Assembly: GCA_037443945.1 (NCBI GenBank)
Contig: JBBINH010000008.1
Location: forward strand, 1-64,000
Direction: 5' to 3'
Source: SSF26 sp037443945
GTDB lineage: Bacteria; Chloroflexota; Anaerolineae; J102
Length of the DNA stretch: 64,000 nt
The first letter of the stretch is position 1, and the number at the start of each line of letters is the position of its first letter. The translations under genes were made by a program, and so were the position numbers. This document shows, piece by piece, positions 36,457-45,595 of the stretch. The notes beneath the pieces were generated by a model. It saw only the letters and a program-made list of their open reading frames with translations, searched no databases and had not been told where the DNA came from.

Positions 36457-37422
36457 TTAGCGATTCAGCCTGGCCTTAGCCGCCCGCGTAAGGGCCGGTA
36501 CGATCTCGAACAGGTCGCCGACAATGCCGTAGTTGGCCACGCTGAAAATAGGCGCTTCGGCATCTTTGTTGATGGCCACGATGACTTTGCTGGACCCCAT
36601 GCCGGCCAGATGTTGGACGGCGCCGCTGATGCCGCAGGCAATGTACAGATCCGGCCGCACGACCTTACCGGTCTGACCGACCTGATACTTGTAAGGGATG
36701 AAGCCGGCGTCTACAGCGGCGCGCGAGGCGCCTACGGCCGCGCCCAACACCTGCGCCAACTCTCGGATGAGCTTGAAGCCCAGATCGGGGTCCTTGGCCA
36801 CCCCACGACCTCCGGAGACGATGATGCTGGCATCGGTCAGGCTGATCTCGCCGGTCTCGGCCCGTTCCACGGCCGTGACCACAACGCGATTCGTCGCTGC
36901 CGCCGGTGCCATGGTAACCACGGGCGCCGTAGCCCCTATGACCGGAGCAGGAGACGCCGCACGCGGGCGCAGGGTGGCGATCTGCGGTTGGCCATCCACC
37001 TGCACATCCACCAGGATGTTGCCCGAGTAAATCGGTCGGGTGCCGACCAAACGGCCGTCGACGACGTTCAGCTCCAGACAATCGGCGATGACGCCGACAC
37101 CCAGGTCAAAGCCCACAGCAGCGGCCAGATCGCGACCGTTGCCGGTATGAGAAGCCAAAAACACATCGGCCTGGCTTGCGGCCAGGACGGCCTTGACATC
37201 GGCCGTGTAGAGGTCCAGATCGAACAGCGCCCGGGTGGGATCGTCGATGAGATAAACCTTGGCAGCGCCACGCGCCCCGGCCTCGGCGGCTACATCTGCC
37301 ACCGGATGGCCGATGACCAGCGCCTCGACCTCACCGCCCAGGCTCAGCGCCTTGCCCAGGGCCTCCCAACTGCTGCCGACTACGGCGCCGCTATCCGTTT
37401 CAATGAAGACCAGGGTTTTCAT
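36457..37422 (-). CDS. etfA: Electron transfer flavoprotein alpha subunit
   Basis: A 321-residue ETF alpha subunit, which binds FAD and accepts electrons from acyl-CoA dehydrogenases. It starts MKTLVFIETDSGAVVGSSWE. The C-terminal FAD-binding block has the family pattern GISGAVQHLAGM, VAINKDAEAPIFSVANYGI and GDLFEIVPAL. The ATG at 37422 is preferred over an upstream one at 37455 because the protein then begins with the conserved strand. It is the third gene of the acyl-CoA dehydrogenase-EtfB-EtfA operon and is followed by a hairpin terminator. Confidence 0.95.
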   Translation of the reverse strand: MKTLVFIETDSGAVVGSSWEALGKALSLGGEVEALVIGHPVADVAAEAGARGAAKVYLIDDPTRALFDLDLYTADVKAVLAASQADVFLASHTGNGRDLAAAVGFDLGVGVIADCLELNVVDGRLVGTRPIYSGNILVDVQVDGQPQIATLRPRAASPAPVIGATAPVVTMAPAAATNRVVVTAVERAETGEISLTDASIIVSGGRGVAKDPDLGFKLIRELAQVLGAAVGASRAAVDAGFIPYKYQVGQTGKVVRPDLYIACGISGAVQHLAGMGSSKVIVAINKDAEAPIFSVANYGIVGDLFEIVPALTRAAKARLNR

Positions 37423-37470
37423 AACCTCGTTACTCCCTTTTGGACTTGATAACACGAGATGCTCATGCCC

Positions 37471-38238
37471 TCAGAGGACCTTCTCGGCCAGAAGCGTGTC
37501 GATCAAGGCCTGGGCCGCCTCATCCGGCGTGCCGTTGAACAAAACGACCTTGGCCTCGCGCGCCGGGGGCTTACGAAAATGGCTCATGTGCACCTTGGCA
37601 GCCGGCACCTGAACACCCAGGTCGGCGGGTGTCCATACCGGGATCGCCATCCTGGCCGCTTTGCGGATGTTGATGAACGTGGGATAGCGGGGTTCGCCGA
37701 TTTCCTTGACCACAGCCAGCACGGCCGGCGCCGGCGCCGTCACGGTATGCCGGGCCTGGCCGACAATGCGTTCGACCGTGATGCGCGTTTCGTCGGCTGC
37801 CACGACCTTGGCCACACCGGTAAGAACCGGCCAACCCAGGGCACGCCCCAACGCCACCGGTAAGGTGCCGCTGTTGCCGTCCACGGTCATTTGTCCCGTG
37901 ATGACATAGGTGATATTGCCCATTTTGCGGACCGCCGCTGCCAGCAGGATGGCCACACCCCAGGCATCGGCCGTCGTGTCTTGGATCAGGGTGGCGTCCT
38001 TGCAGCCCATAGCCAGGGCACTGCGCAGACGCTCGATGGCATCTTCACCACCGACGGTAATGGCACCGGCCTCACCGCCGAATTGCTCCATCATCCGAAT
38101 GCCTCCTTCCAGCGCATGCTCGTCCCAGGGATTGACGACGAGTTGCACGCTCAAGCGGCCGCTGGCAGCCTCCTCCGGCTTCACCTTGGGCAATTCGGCC
38201 GTATCCGGTGTTTGTTTGATGCAGATGAGATATCGCAT
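37471..38238 (-). CDS. etfB: Electron transfer flavoprotein beta subunit
   Basis: A 255-residue ETF beta subunit; it binds AMP and forms the ETF heterodimer with EtfA. It begins MRYLICIKQTPDTAELPKV, has the signature VNPWDEHALEGG for the family's N-terminal region, and TGQMTVDGNSGTLP for the nucleotide site. AGGAG lies 8 bases before the ATG at 38238, which rules out the slightly longer frame. It sits between the acyl-CoA dehydrogenase and etfA on the same strand with short gaps. Confidence 0.95.
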   Translation of the reverse strand: MRYLICIKQTPDTAELPKVKPEEAASGRLSVQLVVNPWDEHALEGGIRMMEQFGGEAGAITVGGEDAIERLRSALAMGCKDATLIQDTTADAWGVAILLAAAVRKMGNITYVITGQMTVDGNSGTLPVALGRALGWPVLTGVAKVVAADETRITVERIVGQARHTVTAPAPAVLAVVKEIGEPRYPTFINIRKAARMAIPVWTPADLGVQVPAAKVHMSHFRKPPAREAKVVLFNGTPDEAAQALIDTLLAEKVL

Positions 38239-38335
38239 AAAAGCACTCCTCAAGGAAAGACGGCTTTGCTGTTATGTTGACATGCCAGGTGTTATCGCGC
38301 CAAGCCGGGCATAGCGCCATGATGGCTATGACCAT

Positions 38336-39550
38336 CTAGGCTTCAGATTGCCAGTACACGGGGTCATAGGCCGGCAGCTCACAGCGCAGGGGTTTGTCCT
38401 CGCGATAGCCCAGGGCATATTCGGCTTGCAGCAGTTGTTGCAGTTCACGGGTGCCTTCGTAGATGACGGCGCCTTTGCTGTTGCGCAGGAAGCGCTCGAC
38501 ATCGTATTCATCCGAATAGCCATAGGCGCCGTGAATTTGAATGGCATCGGAGGCCGATTCGAAGCTGGCGTCGGTGCAATACCATTTCGCCAGGGCCGTC
38601 TCGCGGGTGTTGCGGATGCCCATGTTCTTCATCCAGCCGGCCCGATAGACCAGCAGGCGACCGATTTCGACCCGTTGCACCATGAGCGAAATCATCCGCT
38701 TGACCAGTTGATGCTGGCCGATCTCGACGCCGAAGGTCTTGCGGCTGCGGGCATAGGCGATGGAGGCATCGAGGGCTGCGCGCGTCAGACCTAAAGCCCC
38801 GGCCGCCACCGTATAGCGACCGTTATCCAGACAGGACATGGCAATTTTGAAACCTTCGCCCTCTTCACCGAGGCGATGGCTGGCGGGCACACGCACCTCG
38901 TCGCAATGGACCCAGCCCGTATTGCCCGCGCGCACCCCCAGCTTGCCGTGAATGGTACCGGTGGTCACCCCTTTCATGTCGCGCGTGATCATGAACGCCG
39001 AAATGCCCTTATGGGGCGGATGGGCATGGGGATCGGTTTTGGCAAACCAGAGAAAATGATCGGCGACATCGGCCAGACTGATCCAGATCTTCTCGCCCGA
39101 GATGATGTAATCGCTGCCGTCGCGACGGGCTACCGAGCGTAGCGCGGCCACATCGGTCCCGGCATCCGGTTCGGTCAGGCAAAAGGCGGCGATTTTCTCC
39201 CCGCGCGCCTGAGGGACCAGGAACATCTGCTTTTGTTCCTCCGTTCCCCATTGAAAGACACCCAGCGAATTGAGGGCATTATGCACCGAGATGATGACCC
39301 GCGCGCTCGTGTCGGCGTATTCCAGCTCCTCGGCGACGATGCCCAGACTGATGTAATCGAAACCGGCGCCACCGTAACGCACCGGCACCGAAATGCCCAA
39401 CAAGCCGGCGGCCGCCATTTTGGGCAACAGAGAACGGTCGAACGTTTGCTTGCGGTCGTTCTCTTTGATGAAAGGCAGGATCTCCCTGGCGGCAAACTCG
39501 CGCACAGCCCTGCGGACCTGCTCGTGTTCGGCGGTAAACGTAAAATCCAT
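38336..39550 (-). CDS. Acyl-CoA dehydrogenase
   Basis: A 404-residue flavoprotein catalysing alpha,beta-oxidation of an acyl-CoA, passing electrons to the ETF encoded next to it. Motifs: FCLTEPDAGTDVAALR and IWISLADVADHFLW for FAD contact, GIRNTRETALAKW, and the C-terminal IQIHGAYGYSDEYDVERFLR followed by VIYEGT, whose Glu is the usual catalytic base in short- and medium-chain members. The chain-length preference is unclear. AGGAAGG precedes the ATG. A consensus promoter lies about 75 bases upstream, making this the first gene of the operon with etfB and etfA. Confidence 0.95.
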   Translation of the reverse strand: MDFTFTAEHEQVRRAVREFAAREILPFIKENDRKQTFDRSLLPKMAAAGLLGISVPVRYGGAGFDYISLGIVAEELEYADTSARVIISVHNALNSLGVFQWGTEEQKQMFLVPQARGEKIAAFCLTEPDAGTDVAALRSVARRDGSDYIISGEKIWISLADVADHFLWFAKTDPHAHPPHKGISAFMITRDMKGVTTGTIHGKLGVRAGNTGWVHCDEVRVPASHRLGEEGEGFKIAMSCLDNGRYTVAAGALGLTRAALDASIAYARSRKTFGVEIGQHQLVKRMISLMVQRVEIGRLLVYRAGWMKNMGIRNTRETALAKWYCTDASFESASDAIQIHGAYGYSDEYDVERFLRNSKGAVIYEGTRELQQLLQAEYALGYREDKPLRCELPAYDPVYWQSEA

Positions 39551-39622
39551 AGCACAAACCTTCCTCGGTCAGGAACCTACAAAAGGAGAGGGTAGCTCCA
39601 TCGCTACAGCATGACGCACCGC

Positions 39623-39652
39623 ATTATAACCAGGGGAGCAAAGGCCGTGCAA
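39623..39652 (-). promoter_or_regulatory. Promoter of the acyl-CoA dehydrogenase-ETF operon
   Basis: On the minus strand TTGCAC (39652-39647) is followed after 18 bases by TATAAT (39628-39623). The first start codon is at 39550. Confidence 0.7.
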
Positions 39653-39704
39653 AGCCTGTGGGGTGTTGTGGAGGCTGAGGCAACCCCCAGACCGCCCCCG
39701 GATA

Positions 39705-39713
39705 TGGTAGAAT
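39705..39713 (+). promoter_or_regulatory. Extended -10 before the glycogen-synthase-like gene
   Basis: TGG followed by TAGAAT lies 42 bases before the ATG at 39756. Confidence 0.5.
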
Positions 39714-39755
39714 GACGGCCACGCATCCGTCGCTTTTGTTTCGTCCACGATTGCC

Positions 39756-41531
39756 ATGCGCCCCGTTATCGAACTCCTCGTCCATATCACCCACGAGGCC
39801 GGTGTCAAAGTCGGCGGCATCGGCGCCGTGCTCGACGGCCTCTTAGGCGCCCAAGCCTATCAGGAAGCCGTCGGGCGCAGTCTCGTTGTCGGCCCGCTGA
39901 ATACCGCCAATCCCGCCGAAATGGAGCGCCTGTTCGACCCGCGCAACGGCCTCAAATTGCGTTATGCCTCCGAGCTGGGGCTGGATACGCTGCCCGCCGA
40001 TCTGAGTCAGGCCTTTCAGGCCATCGAAGCCGCTTATAACGTGCGCTTGCTCTACGGCCGACGCCCCTTCCGCGGCCGCGAGCACGAAGTGTTGCTGGTG
40101 GATGTCGCTTCGATCGCTCCCGAGCGGGTCAACGGCTTCAAGTATTTTCTTTGGGAACGCTTTGGCCTGGATTGCCGGCGCTACGAATACGACCCCGAAT
40201 TCCGCCTCTTCGTGCATCTGGCCGAACCGGCCTATGCCGCCCTCTACCATCTGACGGCCGGGATCCAGGGGCCACGGGTCCTCTTGGCCCACGAGTGGAT
40301 GGGCCTGCCTTTGGTCATGGCCGCCTTGATGAAAGACCCCCATCTGTGGCGGACTGCTTTCTACGCTCACGAAGTGGCTACGGCGCGGCTGTTGGTCGAA
40401 GAGCATCCCGGTCACGACACGCGTTTTTACAACGCCCTGACCCTGGCCCGGCAGCAAGGCTATACCCTGGACGACGTTTTCGGCGACCAGAACCACTACT
40501 ACAAACATGCCCTGATCCAGCGGGCGGCGGTCTGCGATGCCGTTCTCGCCGTAGGCGATTGGGTGGTCGAAGAGCTGCGCTTTTTGGGTGGTGCCTTTGG
40601 CCATAAGCCGATCGACCTGGTGTACAACGGGGTACCGAGCTTTCCCGTTGGTCTGGACGCGAAAAAGCACAGCAAAGCGCTGTTACAGGCCTATGCCCGC
40701 AGCCTTTTAGGCTATACCCCGGATTTTATCTTCACCCATGTCACCCGCTTTGTCACCAGCAAGGCCTTGTGGCGCGACCTGCGGGTGCTCGGCCATCTCG
40801 ATGCCATGCTGGCAGCGGCCGGCAAGAGCGCCGTGCTCTTTATCCTCTCCAGCTTCGAGCCGAGTGGTCGCGCCTCGGCTCAGGTCCTGGCCTGGGAGCG
40901 CGAGTACGGCTGGCCTGTAGGCCATCGCGCCGACAACGGCGACCTGCTCGGCCTGGAAGTGCCCTTTTTCTTCGACGGGATCGAGCCGTTCAACCGCAGC
41001 AGTCGGGCCGTCAAGGCGGTTCTCATCAATCAGTTCGGCTGGAGCCGCGATCGCTGCGGCCTGCGCATGCCGGCCGAGATGACCTTTACGGACCTGCGTC
41101 AGGGCGCCGATGTGGAATTCGGCCAGAGCATCTACGAACCGTTCGGCATTGCCCAGGTTGAACCGCTCAGTTTCGGCGCCTTATGCGTGCCCTCGAACGT
41201 GTGCGGCTGTGTGGGTTTCGTCCGTCGCGCCGGCGAGGATCGGGCCGACTTTGCCAACATGATCGTGGCCGATTATGTCACGCCGCCGGCCGACTGGCAT
41301 TTCGCCTCGCCCTGGGATGCCCTGCGCATCGACCGCCAGGGCCGCGACCGCATCGAGATAGCCAACAGCCGCAAGGTGGCCGAAGCTATCGCCGCCCGTC
41401 TGCCGCTCACCGAAGCCGAAACCCGGCGCTTGCTCGAGGCCGGTCAGACCGTGGGGGCCCGCATGAGCTGGGAAGTCGTCGTCCGTGACTACCTCGTTCC
41501 GGCCCTGCGCCGGATGGTAGCAGCGCCTTGA
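39756..41531 (+). CDS. Glycogen/starch-synthase-like glycosyltransferase
   Basis: A 591-residue GT-B glycosyltransferase with GT5/GT3-like features. The N-terminal domain carries HEAGVKVGGIGAVLDGL, which matches the nucleotide-sugar loop K-x-G-G of glycogen synthases. The C-terminal half has SIYEPFGIAQVEPLSFGALC, the E-x7-E region. Extra segments around residues 170-300 make it longer than bacterial GlgA, and several Tyr/His-rich stretches resemble the GT3 (eukaryotic-type) enzymes. The product could be an alpha-glucan or another sugar polymer. The SanA-like gene's ATG shares its first base with this gene's stop codon. Confidence 0.85.
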   Translation: MRPVIELLVHITHEAGVKVGGIGAVLDGLLGAQAYQEAVGRSLVVGPLNTANPAEMERLFDPRNGLKLRYASELGLDTLPADLSQAFQAIEAAYNVRLLYGRRPFRGREHEVLLVDVASIAPERVNGFKYFLWERFGLDCRRYEYDPEFRLFVHLAEPAYAALYHLTAGIQGPRVLLAHEWMGLPLVMAALMKDPHLWRTAFYAHEVATARLLVEEHPGHDTRFYNALTLARQQGYTLDDVFGDQNHYYKHALIQRAAVCDAVLAVGDWVVEELRFLGGAFGHKPIDLVYNGVPSFPVGLDAKKHSKALLQAYARSLLGYTPDFIFTHVTRFVTSKALWRDLRVLGHLDAMLAAAGKSAVLFILSSFEPSGRASAQVLAWEREYGWPVGHRADNGDLLGLEVPFFFDGIEPFNRSSRAVKAVLINQFGWSRDRCGLRMPAEMTFTDLRQGADVEFGQSIYEPFGIAQVEPLSFGALCVPSNVCGCVGFVRRAGEDRADFANMIVADYVTPPADWHFASPWDALRIDRQGRDRIEIANSRKVAEAIAARLPLTEAETRRLLEAGQTVGARMSWEVVVRDYLVPALRRMVAAP

Positions 41532-42292
41532 TGGCGAGGCATGCCATGCCGTCACGAGCTTCTGCGGCGTTATCCGGTGCCGGGATAAGGGGGCGTCGTC
41601 TGCGAACCCTTGTGTTCGTTGTCCTCTCGCTGCCGATTGCGGCGGTCATCCTGGCCACCCTGGCCTATCTCGATGTCAGCCTGCGCTATCGGCGCTACAT
41701 CGTCATGCCCGAGCAGGCCCCTCCGCAGCCGGTAGCCCTTGTCCTCGGTGCCGCCGTCTACCCCGATGGACGCCTGAGCACGGTTCTGGCCGACCGCGTG
41801 ACAACGGCGGTGGCGTTGTATAGAGCCGGCAAGGTGCAAAAGCTCCTGTTCAGCGGTGACAATCGCTTTCTCAATTACAACGAACCGGGGGCGATGGGCG
41901 CGTTTGCCCGTCGTCAGGGCCTGCCCGAGTCGGCCCTGGCCTACGATTACGCCGGTCGTCGCACCTACGATTCATGCTGGCGGGCGCGACACATTTTCGG
42001 CCAGGAGCGCATCCTCGTCGTCAGCCAGGCGTTTCATCTCCCGCGGGCGGTCTATCTGTGCCGTCAACTGGGCCTGGAGGCCATCGGTGTGATTGCCGAC
42101 CGGCGCTCGTACAGCCGGATGCCTTTCTGGCTGGTGCGTGAGACGCTGGCCCGGATTCAGGCCTGGCTGGATGTCCATTGGCTTTATCCCCAACCCGTGG
42201 GCGGCGAGCCGATCGATTTGTTCACGCTAAGCAACCAAGACCCCATTGCACAGACTCATTTGGACGATGAAGATCTACACCAAAACCGGTGA
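41531..42292 (+). CDS. SanA/YdcF-like DUF218 membrane protein
   Basis: A 253-residue protein with one N-terminal transmembrane helix (LVFVVLSLPIAAVILATLAYL) and a DUF218 domain outside the membrane. Family motifs are ALVLGAAVYPDGRLS, LLFSGDN, GRRTYDSCWRARHIF and LVVSQAFHLPRAVYL. SanA relatives are linked to envelope barrier function and vancomycin sensitivity in Enterobacteria; the biochemical reaction is unknown. A TTG three bases earlier is a less likely start. The last 26 bases overlap the cobalamin adenosyltransferase gene. Confidence 0.88.
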   Translation: MARHAMPSRASAALSGAGIRGRRLRTLVFVVLSLPIAAVILATLAYLDVSLRYRRYIVMPEQAPPQPVALVLGAAVYPDGRLSTVLADRVTTAVALYRAGKVQKLLFSGDNRFLNYNEPGAMGAFARRQGLPESALAYDYAGRRTYDSCWRARHIFGQERILVVSQAFHLPRAVYLCRQLGLEAIGVIADRRSYSRMPFWLVRETLARIQAWLDVHWLYPQPVGGEPIDLFTLSNQDPIAQTHLDDEDLHQNR

Positions 42293-42836
42293 CCTCGGGA
42301 CCACGACACTGTTTGGCGGCGGCCGGGTGCCCAAGTATCATCGCCGCGTGGCCGCCTACGGCGCCGTCGATGAGACCAACGCCGTCCTGGGTTTGGCCGT
42401 GGCGCTCTGCACCGATCCCGATCTGCGCCAAAAACTGGAACGCGTTCAGGCGGAGTTGTTCGAGGTCGGCGCCGATCTGGCCACGCCTCTGGATGCCAAA
42501 ACGAGCCATGTCGTGCGGGTGCAAGAGGCCAGCATCATCCGCCTGGAACGGGAAATCGATGCCTGGGAGGAGGAGTTGCCGCCCTTGCAGAACTTCATCC
42601 TGCCCGGCGGCTCGCCCCTCGGCGCCACCCTGCACATGGCCCGCACGGTCTGTCGCCGGGCCGAGCGCGATGTCGCCGCCCTGGCCGCCCAGGAGCCGTT
42701 GCAGCCGACGACCCAACGCTATCTGAACCGCCTGAGCGATTGGCTCTTCGTCCTGGCCCGTCTGGTCAACCATCGCCAGGGCCAGATCGAAACGACCTGG
42801 AAACCCCCGCTTCGTTCCGATCCCCCTTCTTCGTGA
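42267..42836 (+). CDS. Cob(I)alamin adenosyltransferase, PduO type
   Basis: A 189-residue ATP:corrinoid adenosyltransferase. The N-terminal ATP-binding signature IYTKTGDLGTTTLFGG is complete, and the later LPPLQNFILPGGS and ARTVCRRAERD segments match the active-site helices. It converts cob(I)alamin to adenosylcobalamin, the cofactor of radical mutases and eliminases. The ATG at 42267 lies inside the end of the SanA-like gene (26-base overlap), and the HD hydrolase gene follows 9 bases after the stop. No B12-dependent enzyme is encoded in the window. Confidence 0.94.
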   Translation: MKIYTKTGDLGTTTLFGGGRVPKYHRRVAAYGAVDETNAVLGLAVALCTDPDLRQKLERVQAELFEVGADLATPLDAKTSHVVRVQEASIIRLEREIDAWEEELPPLQNFILPGGSPLGATLHMARTVCRRAERDVAALAAQEPLQPTTQRYLNRLSDWLFVLARLVNHRQGQIETTWKPPLRSDPPSS

Positions 42837-42845
42837 GGAGGGCCT

Positions 42846-43436
42846 ATGCCGTTGCCCACACGCGCCGAGGTTTGGGACCTGGTCTGTTCCTGGATCGGCA
42901 ACGAGGGCCTGCGCAAACATCTCCTTGCCGTCGAGGCCGCCATGCGGGCCTATGCCCGTCGCTATGGCGAAGATGAGGAGCTATGGGGTATCACGGCGCT
43001 GGTCCATGACCTCGATTACGAGCGCTACCCCGATATGGACGACCCCGTGAACGGGCATCCGCGCACGGCTTTGCGGCTTTTCCGTGAATGGGGCTGGCCG
43101 CCGGAGCTGATCCAGGCCGTGGCAGCCCATGCCGACTTTTTGGGCGTACCGCCCACCACGCGGTTGGACAAGGCTCTGCGCGCCTGCGACGAGATCACCG
43201 GCCTGATCCTGGCCACGGCCTATGTCCGTCCCGACCGCAGCCTGGCCGGGGTCACCCTGAGTTCGGTCAAGAAAAAGTGGAAGGATAAGCGTTTCACCGC
43301 CGCCATCGACCGCGAGGCAATCGCCGCCAATGTCGCCGCTTTGGGTGAGGACCTCGATCGGCATATCGAATTCGTCCTGCAGGCCATGCAGGGCATCGCC
43401 GACGACCTGGGTCTGGGCGGCGACAAGGCCGGCTAA
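42846..43436 (+). CDS. HD-domain hydrolase
   Basis: A 196-residue HD-superfamily phosphohydrolase. The motif H...HD is seen in LLAVEAAMRAYARRYG followed by ITALVHDLDYERYPD, and further His/Asp ligands in AVAAHADFLG and RACDEITG. Relatives act on nucleotides or cyclic nucleotides; the exact substrate is unknown. AGGAGG stands 4 bases before the ATG. It is the last gene of the run that starts with the glycogen-synthase-like gene and is followed by a convergent hairpin. Confidence 0.88.
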   Translation: MPLPTRAEVWDLVCSWIGNEGLRKHLLAVEAAMRAYARRYGEDEELWGITALVHDLDYERYPDMDDPVNGHPRTALRLFREWGWPPELIQAVAAHADFLGVPPTTRLDKALRACDEITGLILATAYVRPDRSLAGVTLSSVKKKWKDKRFTAAIDREAIAANVAALGEDLDRHIEFVLQAMQGIADDLGLGGDKAG

Positions 43437-43479
43437 CCGCCCGCGCAGGCCTCAGGACGGCCTGGGTGCCCCCACGAAC

Positions 43480-43523
43480 CCGGACACGGGCGGGACAGCG
43501 CCTTGAACCCTTCCCGTGTCCGG
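43480..43523. terminator. Bidirectional hairpin between convergent genes
   Basis: CCGGACACGGG (43480-43490) pairs perfectly with CCCGTGTCCGG (43513-43523). It separates the HD hydrolase and DUF4139 genes. There is no T tract. Confidence 0.5.
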
Positions 43524-43585
43524 ATGTCGTCTCGGTTCCCTTGCGGCGTTGGGGCAACCGGCGGTGGGAGCGGCCGCGTTGTGCT

Positions 43586-45031
43586 TCAGAAGGTGTAGCG
43601 CACGGTGTAGGTGATGGTAGCCTTGCCTTGGGCCGGCACCGGTATCTCCCAGGCGATGGTGGCGCTATCCACCTTCTCCCATGTCTCCGGCGAGGCCCTC
43701 AGGATCTGCCAGTTCACCCCGCGCGAGAGATGCTCGACCACGCGAATGGTCACGGCCTCGGTCTCTTTCTGATTGCGCAGCTCAAGGCGATAGCTTTCTT
43801 CGACGACCTTGTCGCCGATGCGCTGAAAATCGGTTTGTTGGCGCTCGCCGACCAGGTCGAAGGCCCGACCGATGGTTAGCGTCACATCCTCGCCTTTGGG
43901 CGTATGGTCGATCGCATCTTCGCCGATCAGCAGCGGCGAACCGTCCACATCGGGCTGATACATGCGGACGATGCCGCGTGGAAGCTGCGCGTTCACACCC
44001 TGCGGGCCGGTGTTGAACGTCAGCCGCACCTCCACGTTCGTGTTGCCGGTAGCGCCGAAATCGGGCTCGTAGATGGGACCGTAACCGCCGTAAGACACCG
44101 AGGCAGCGAAGACATAGGTTTTCGTCGCCGGCACGGCCGTAGCCGAGATGAACTGCACCTGCTTGGTCTGCCGGTCTTTGAGGGTGACCGGTCGTGGCAA
44201 TTCGTAGAGATGGTATTCGGCAAAGGCCCGTTGCTCTACCGCCGGCGCCGGTGGGGTCATTGCATCCGCCTGGCCGCGGAACATCGCTGCAGGCATCTCC
44301 TTGACCGCGCGCTGGATATCGCCGGCGACCAGTTTCAGGCGGGCGTTGCGATAGGTGGCGCCGCTGCGATTGTCCAGGGTGATCCAGCCGTCCAGGTCCA
44401 GCCTTTTGCCGTCAGGGGTCAGCACGAGCACGTAATTCGCCTCCCAATTGAGGCCGTTGGTCAGATAGGCTAACTCGGTGCGATGGGGGCCGGCTTTGGT
44501 GGCTTCGACCGACCAGACCAGCGTCGGCCGGGTGATCAAGCCTTCCGGTAGCGCCGGAAAGCTGAATTGACGAACCTGTTCGGCCTTGAACACGGCAACA
44601 CCGCCTTGTTCATCCTGCAGGATGATATCCCCGGCCCCGCTGAGCAACACGCCTTCGTGGACCGTGCCGTCGTCCGTGAGGATGCGAATGCGTTGATCGA
44701 CGTATTTCTGCAGCAGCTTATCGGCGCCGACGATGTCGTACTCGAAGTTTTGCTCCAACACGACTGCGGCCGGGTCTGTCAGCGAGCGAAAGTAGACGCT
44801 ATCGGGCACAATGCCCGCCGGCACGTCGGTTACCAGCACCGTGTTGACCCCGCGTTCGAGTTCAAACCGGCGTTCTTCCTTGACCAGAGCGATGTTGCTG
44901 TTGTAAACGGTCAGATCCGGTCCTCGCTCTTGCGCCCATAGCCCGGATGGTGTCTGCAGGACTACGGCCAGTAGCGCCACCGTCAGCACAAGCCCTATGC
45001 CGAAAAACCATCGGGTAGAATGAGAGATCAT
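43586..45031 (-). CDS. DUF4139-family exported protein
   Basis: A 481-residue secreted protein with a signal peptide (FFGIGLVLTVALLAVVLQT, about residues 9-27). The mature part is beta-rich: it begins LTVYNSNIALVKEERRFELE and contains the DUF4139 hallmarks LAYLTNGLNWEANYVLVL and GWITLDNRSGATYRNARL. It ends with a beta-sandwich (YRLELRNQKETEAVTI). The family has no established activity; related domains occur in surface or protease-associated proteins. AGGAG precedes the ATG at 45031, so the longer upstream frame is rejected. The gene diverges from the eRF1-like gene. Confidence 0.88.
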   Translation of the reverse strand: MISHSTRWFFGIGLVLTVALLAVVLQTPSGLWAQERGPDLTVYNSNIALVKEERRFELERGVNTVLVTDVPAGIVPDSVYFRSLTDPAAVVLEQNFEYDIVGADKLLQKYVDQRIRILTDDGTVHEGVLLSGAGDIILQDEQGGVAVFKAEQVRQFSFPALPEGLITRPTLVWSVEATKAGPHRTELAYLTNGLNWEANYVLVLTPDGKRLDLDGWITLDNRSGATYRNARLKLVAGDIQRAVKEMPAAMFRGQADAMTPPAPAVEQRAFAEYHLYELPRPVTLKDRQTKQVQFISATAVPATKTYVFAASVSYGGYGPIYEPDFGATGNTNVEVRLTFNTGPQGVNAQLPRGIVRMYQPDVDGSPLLIGEDAIDHTPKGEDVTLTIGRAFDLVGERQQTDFQRIGDKVVEESYRLELRNQKETEAVTIRVVEHLSRGVNWQILRASPETWEKVDSATIAWEIPVPAQGKATITYTVRYTF

Positions 45032-45319
45032 AGCCGTTCTCCTTGGCGGTGAAAGCGAATGGGTCATCGTCACGACAGACGCCGCGAACTGTGTTGGCGT
45101 TCCCCATCCGGGTTCAGGCCGTAGCTGTGGCCGGCACACGTGGGCGGTTCCGGGGGCGGTTGCCGAGCATCGGCAGGGGTGAGAGCATTTTGGCGATGCT
45201 CGGCATTTCCGTGTTTGAACGTTCGGTAACCGCATGGCGTGGCTTGCCGCCGGGTTCTCAGGTCGGGACGTTGGCGTGTGGGACCAATCGCCGCCAGGGG
45301 ACGGAAACGCAAAGCTGCG

Positions 45320-45351
45320 GTTGGAACGTTTCAACGTTTGAACGTTCCAAC
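45320..45351 (+). promoter_or_regulatory. Operator-like array of AACGTT repeats
   Basis: Three AACGTTNN units with an exact 8-base period (45325, 45333, 45341) are followed by a partial AACGATTG. The whole forms an 11-bp perfect inverted repeat (GTTGGAACGTT, 45320-45330, with AACGTTCCAAC, 45341-45351). It ends 2 bases before the -35 box. A second TTTGAACGTTC copy lies 123 bases upstream (45214). This looks like a protein-binding site for a regulator. Confidence 0.6.
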
Positions 45352-45353
45352 GA

Positions 45354-45382
45354 TTGACAAGAACCCACCGAACTGCTAAGCT
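45354..45382 (+). promoter_or_regulatory. Promoter of the eRF1-like gene
   Basis: A perfect TTGACA (45354-45359), a 17-base spacer and TAAGCT (45377-45382). The operator-like array abuts its upstream edge. Confidence 0.7.
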
Positions 45383-45595
45383 TGAGACGGTGGGAGGTAA
45401 CGGCAGTGAACGGCGTGGTCTCTTCTTGGTTTCTTACGTATGGCTGCTTCCGGCAGCAACCCTTTTCCCCCTCGTGTCCTTAGAGCAGGCGACAGCCGTC
45501 AAACGGCGGCTGCGCACGCTCTTTTCGCTTTCTCCGCTCCCTCAGCCGGTGCTCCTCAACGCTGAGGACCTCACTCGCCGTTGGAGGTAATCCCT

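Larger units (their letters stand above)
45032..45595. other. Divergent control region between DUF4139 and eRF1-like genes
   Basis: About 564 bases. It holds a copy of TTTGAACGTTC at 45214-45224, the AACGTT repeat array (45320-45351) and a promoter (45354-45382). After the promoter comes an untranslated leader of roughly 205 bases with a GCTGC/GGCAGC hairpin near 45441-45455. Small open frames here show no ribosome binding site or family resemblance. Confidence 0.65.

Noticed and set aside
45043..45357. A 104-codon plus-strand open frame across the divergent control region
   Set aside because: It overlaps the operator array, has no ribosome binding site and reads as low-complexity Arg/Gly sequence.
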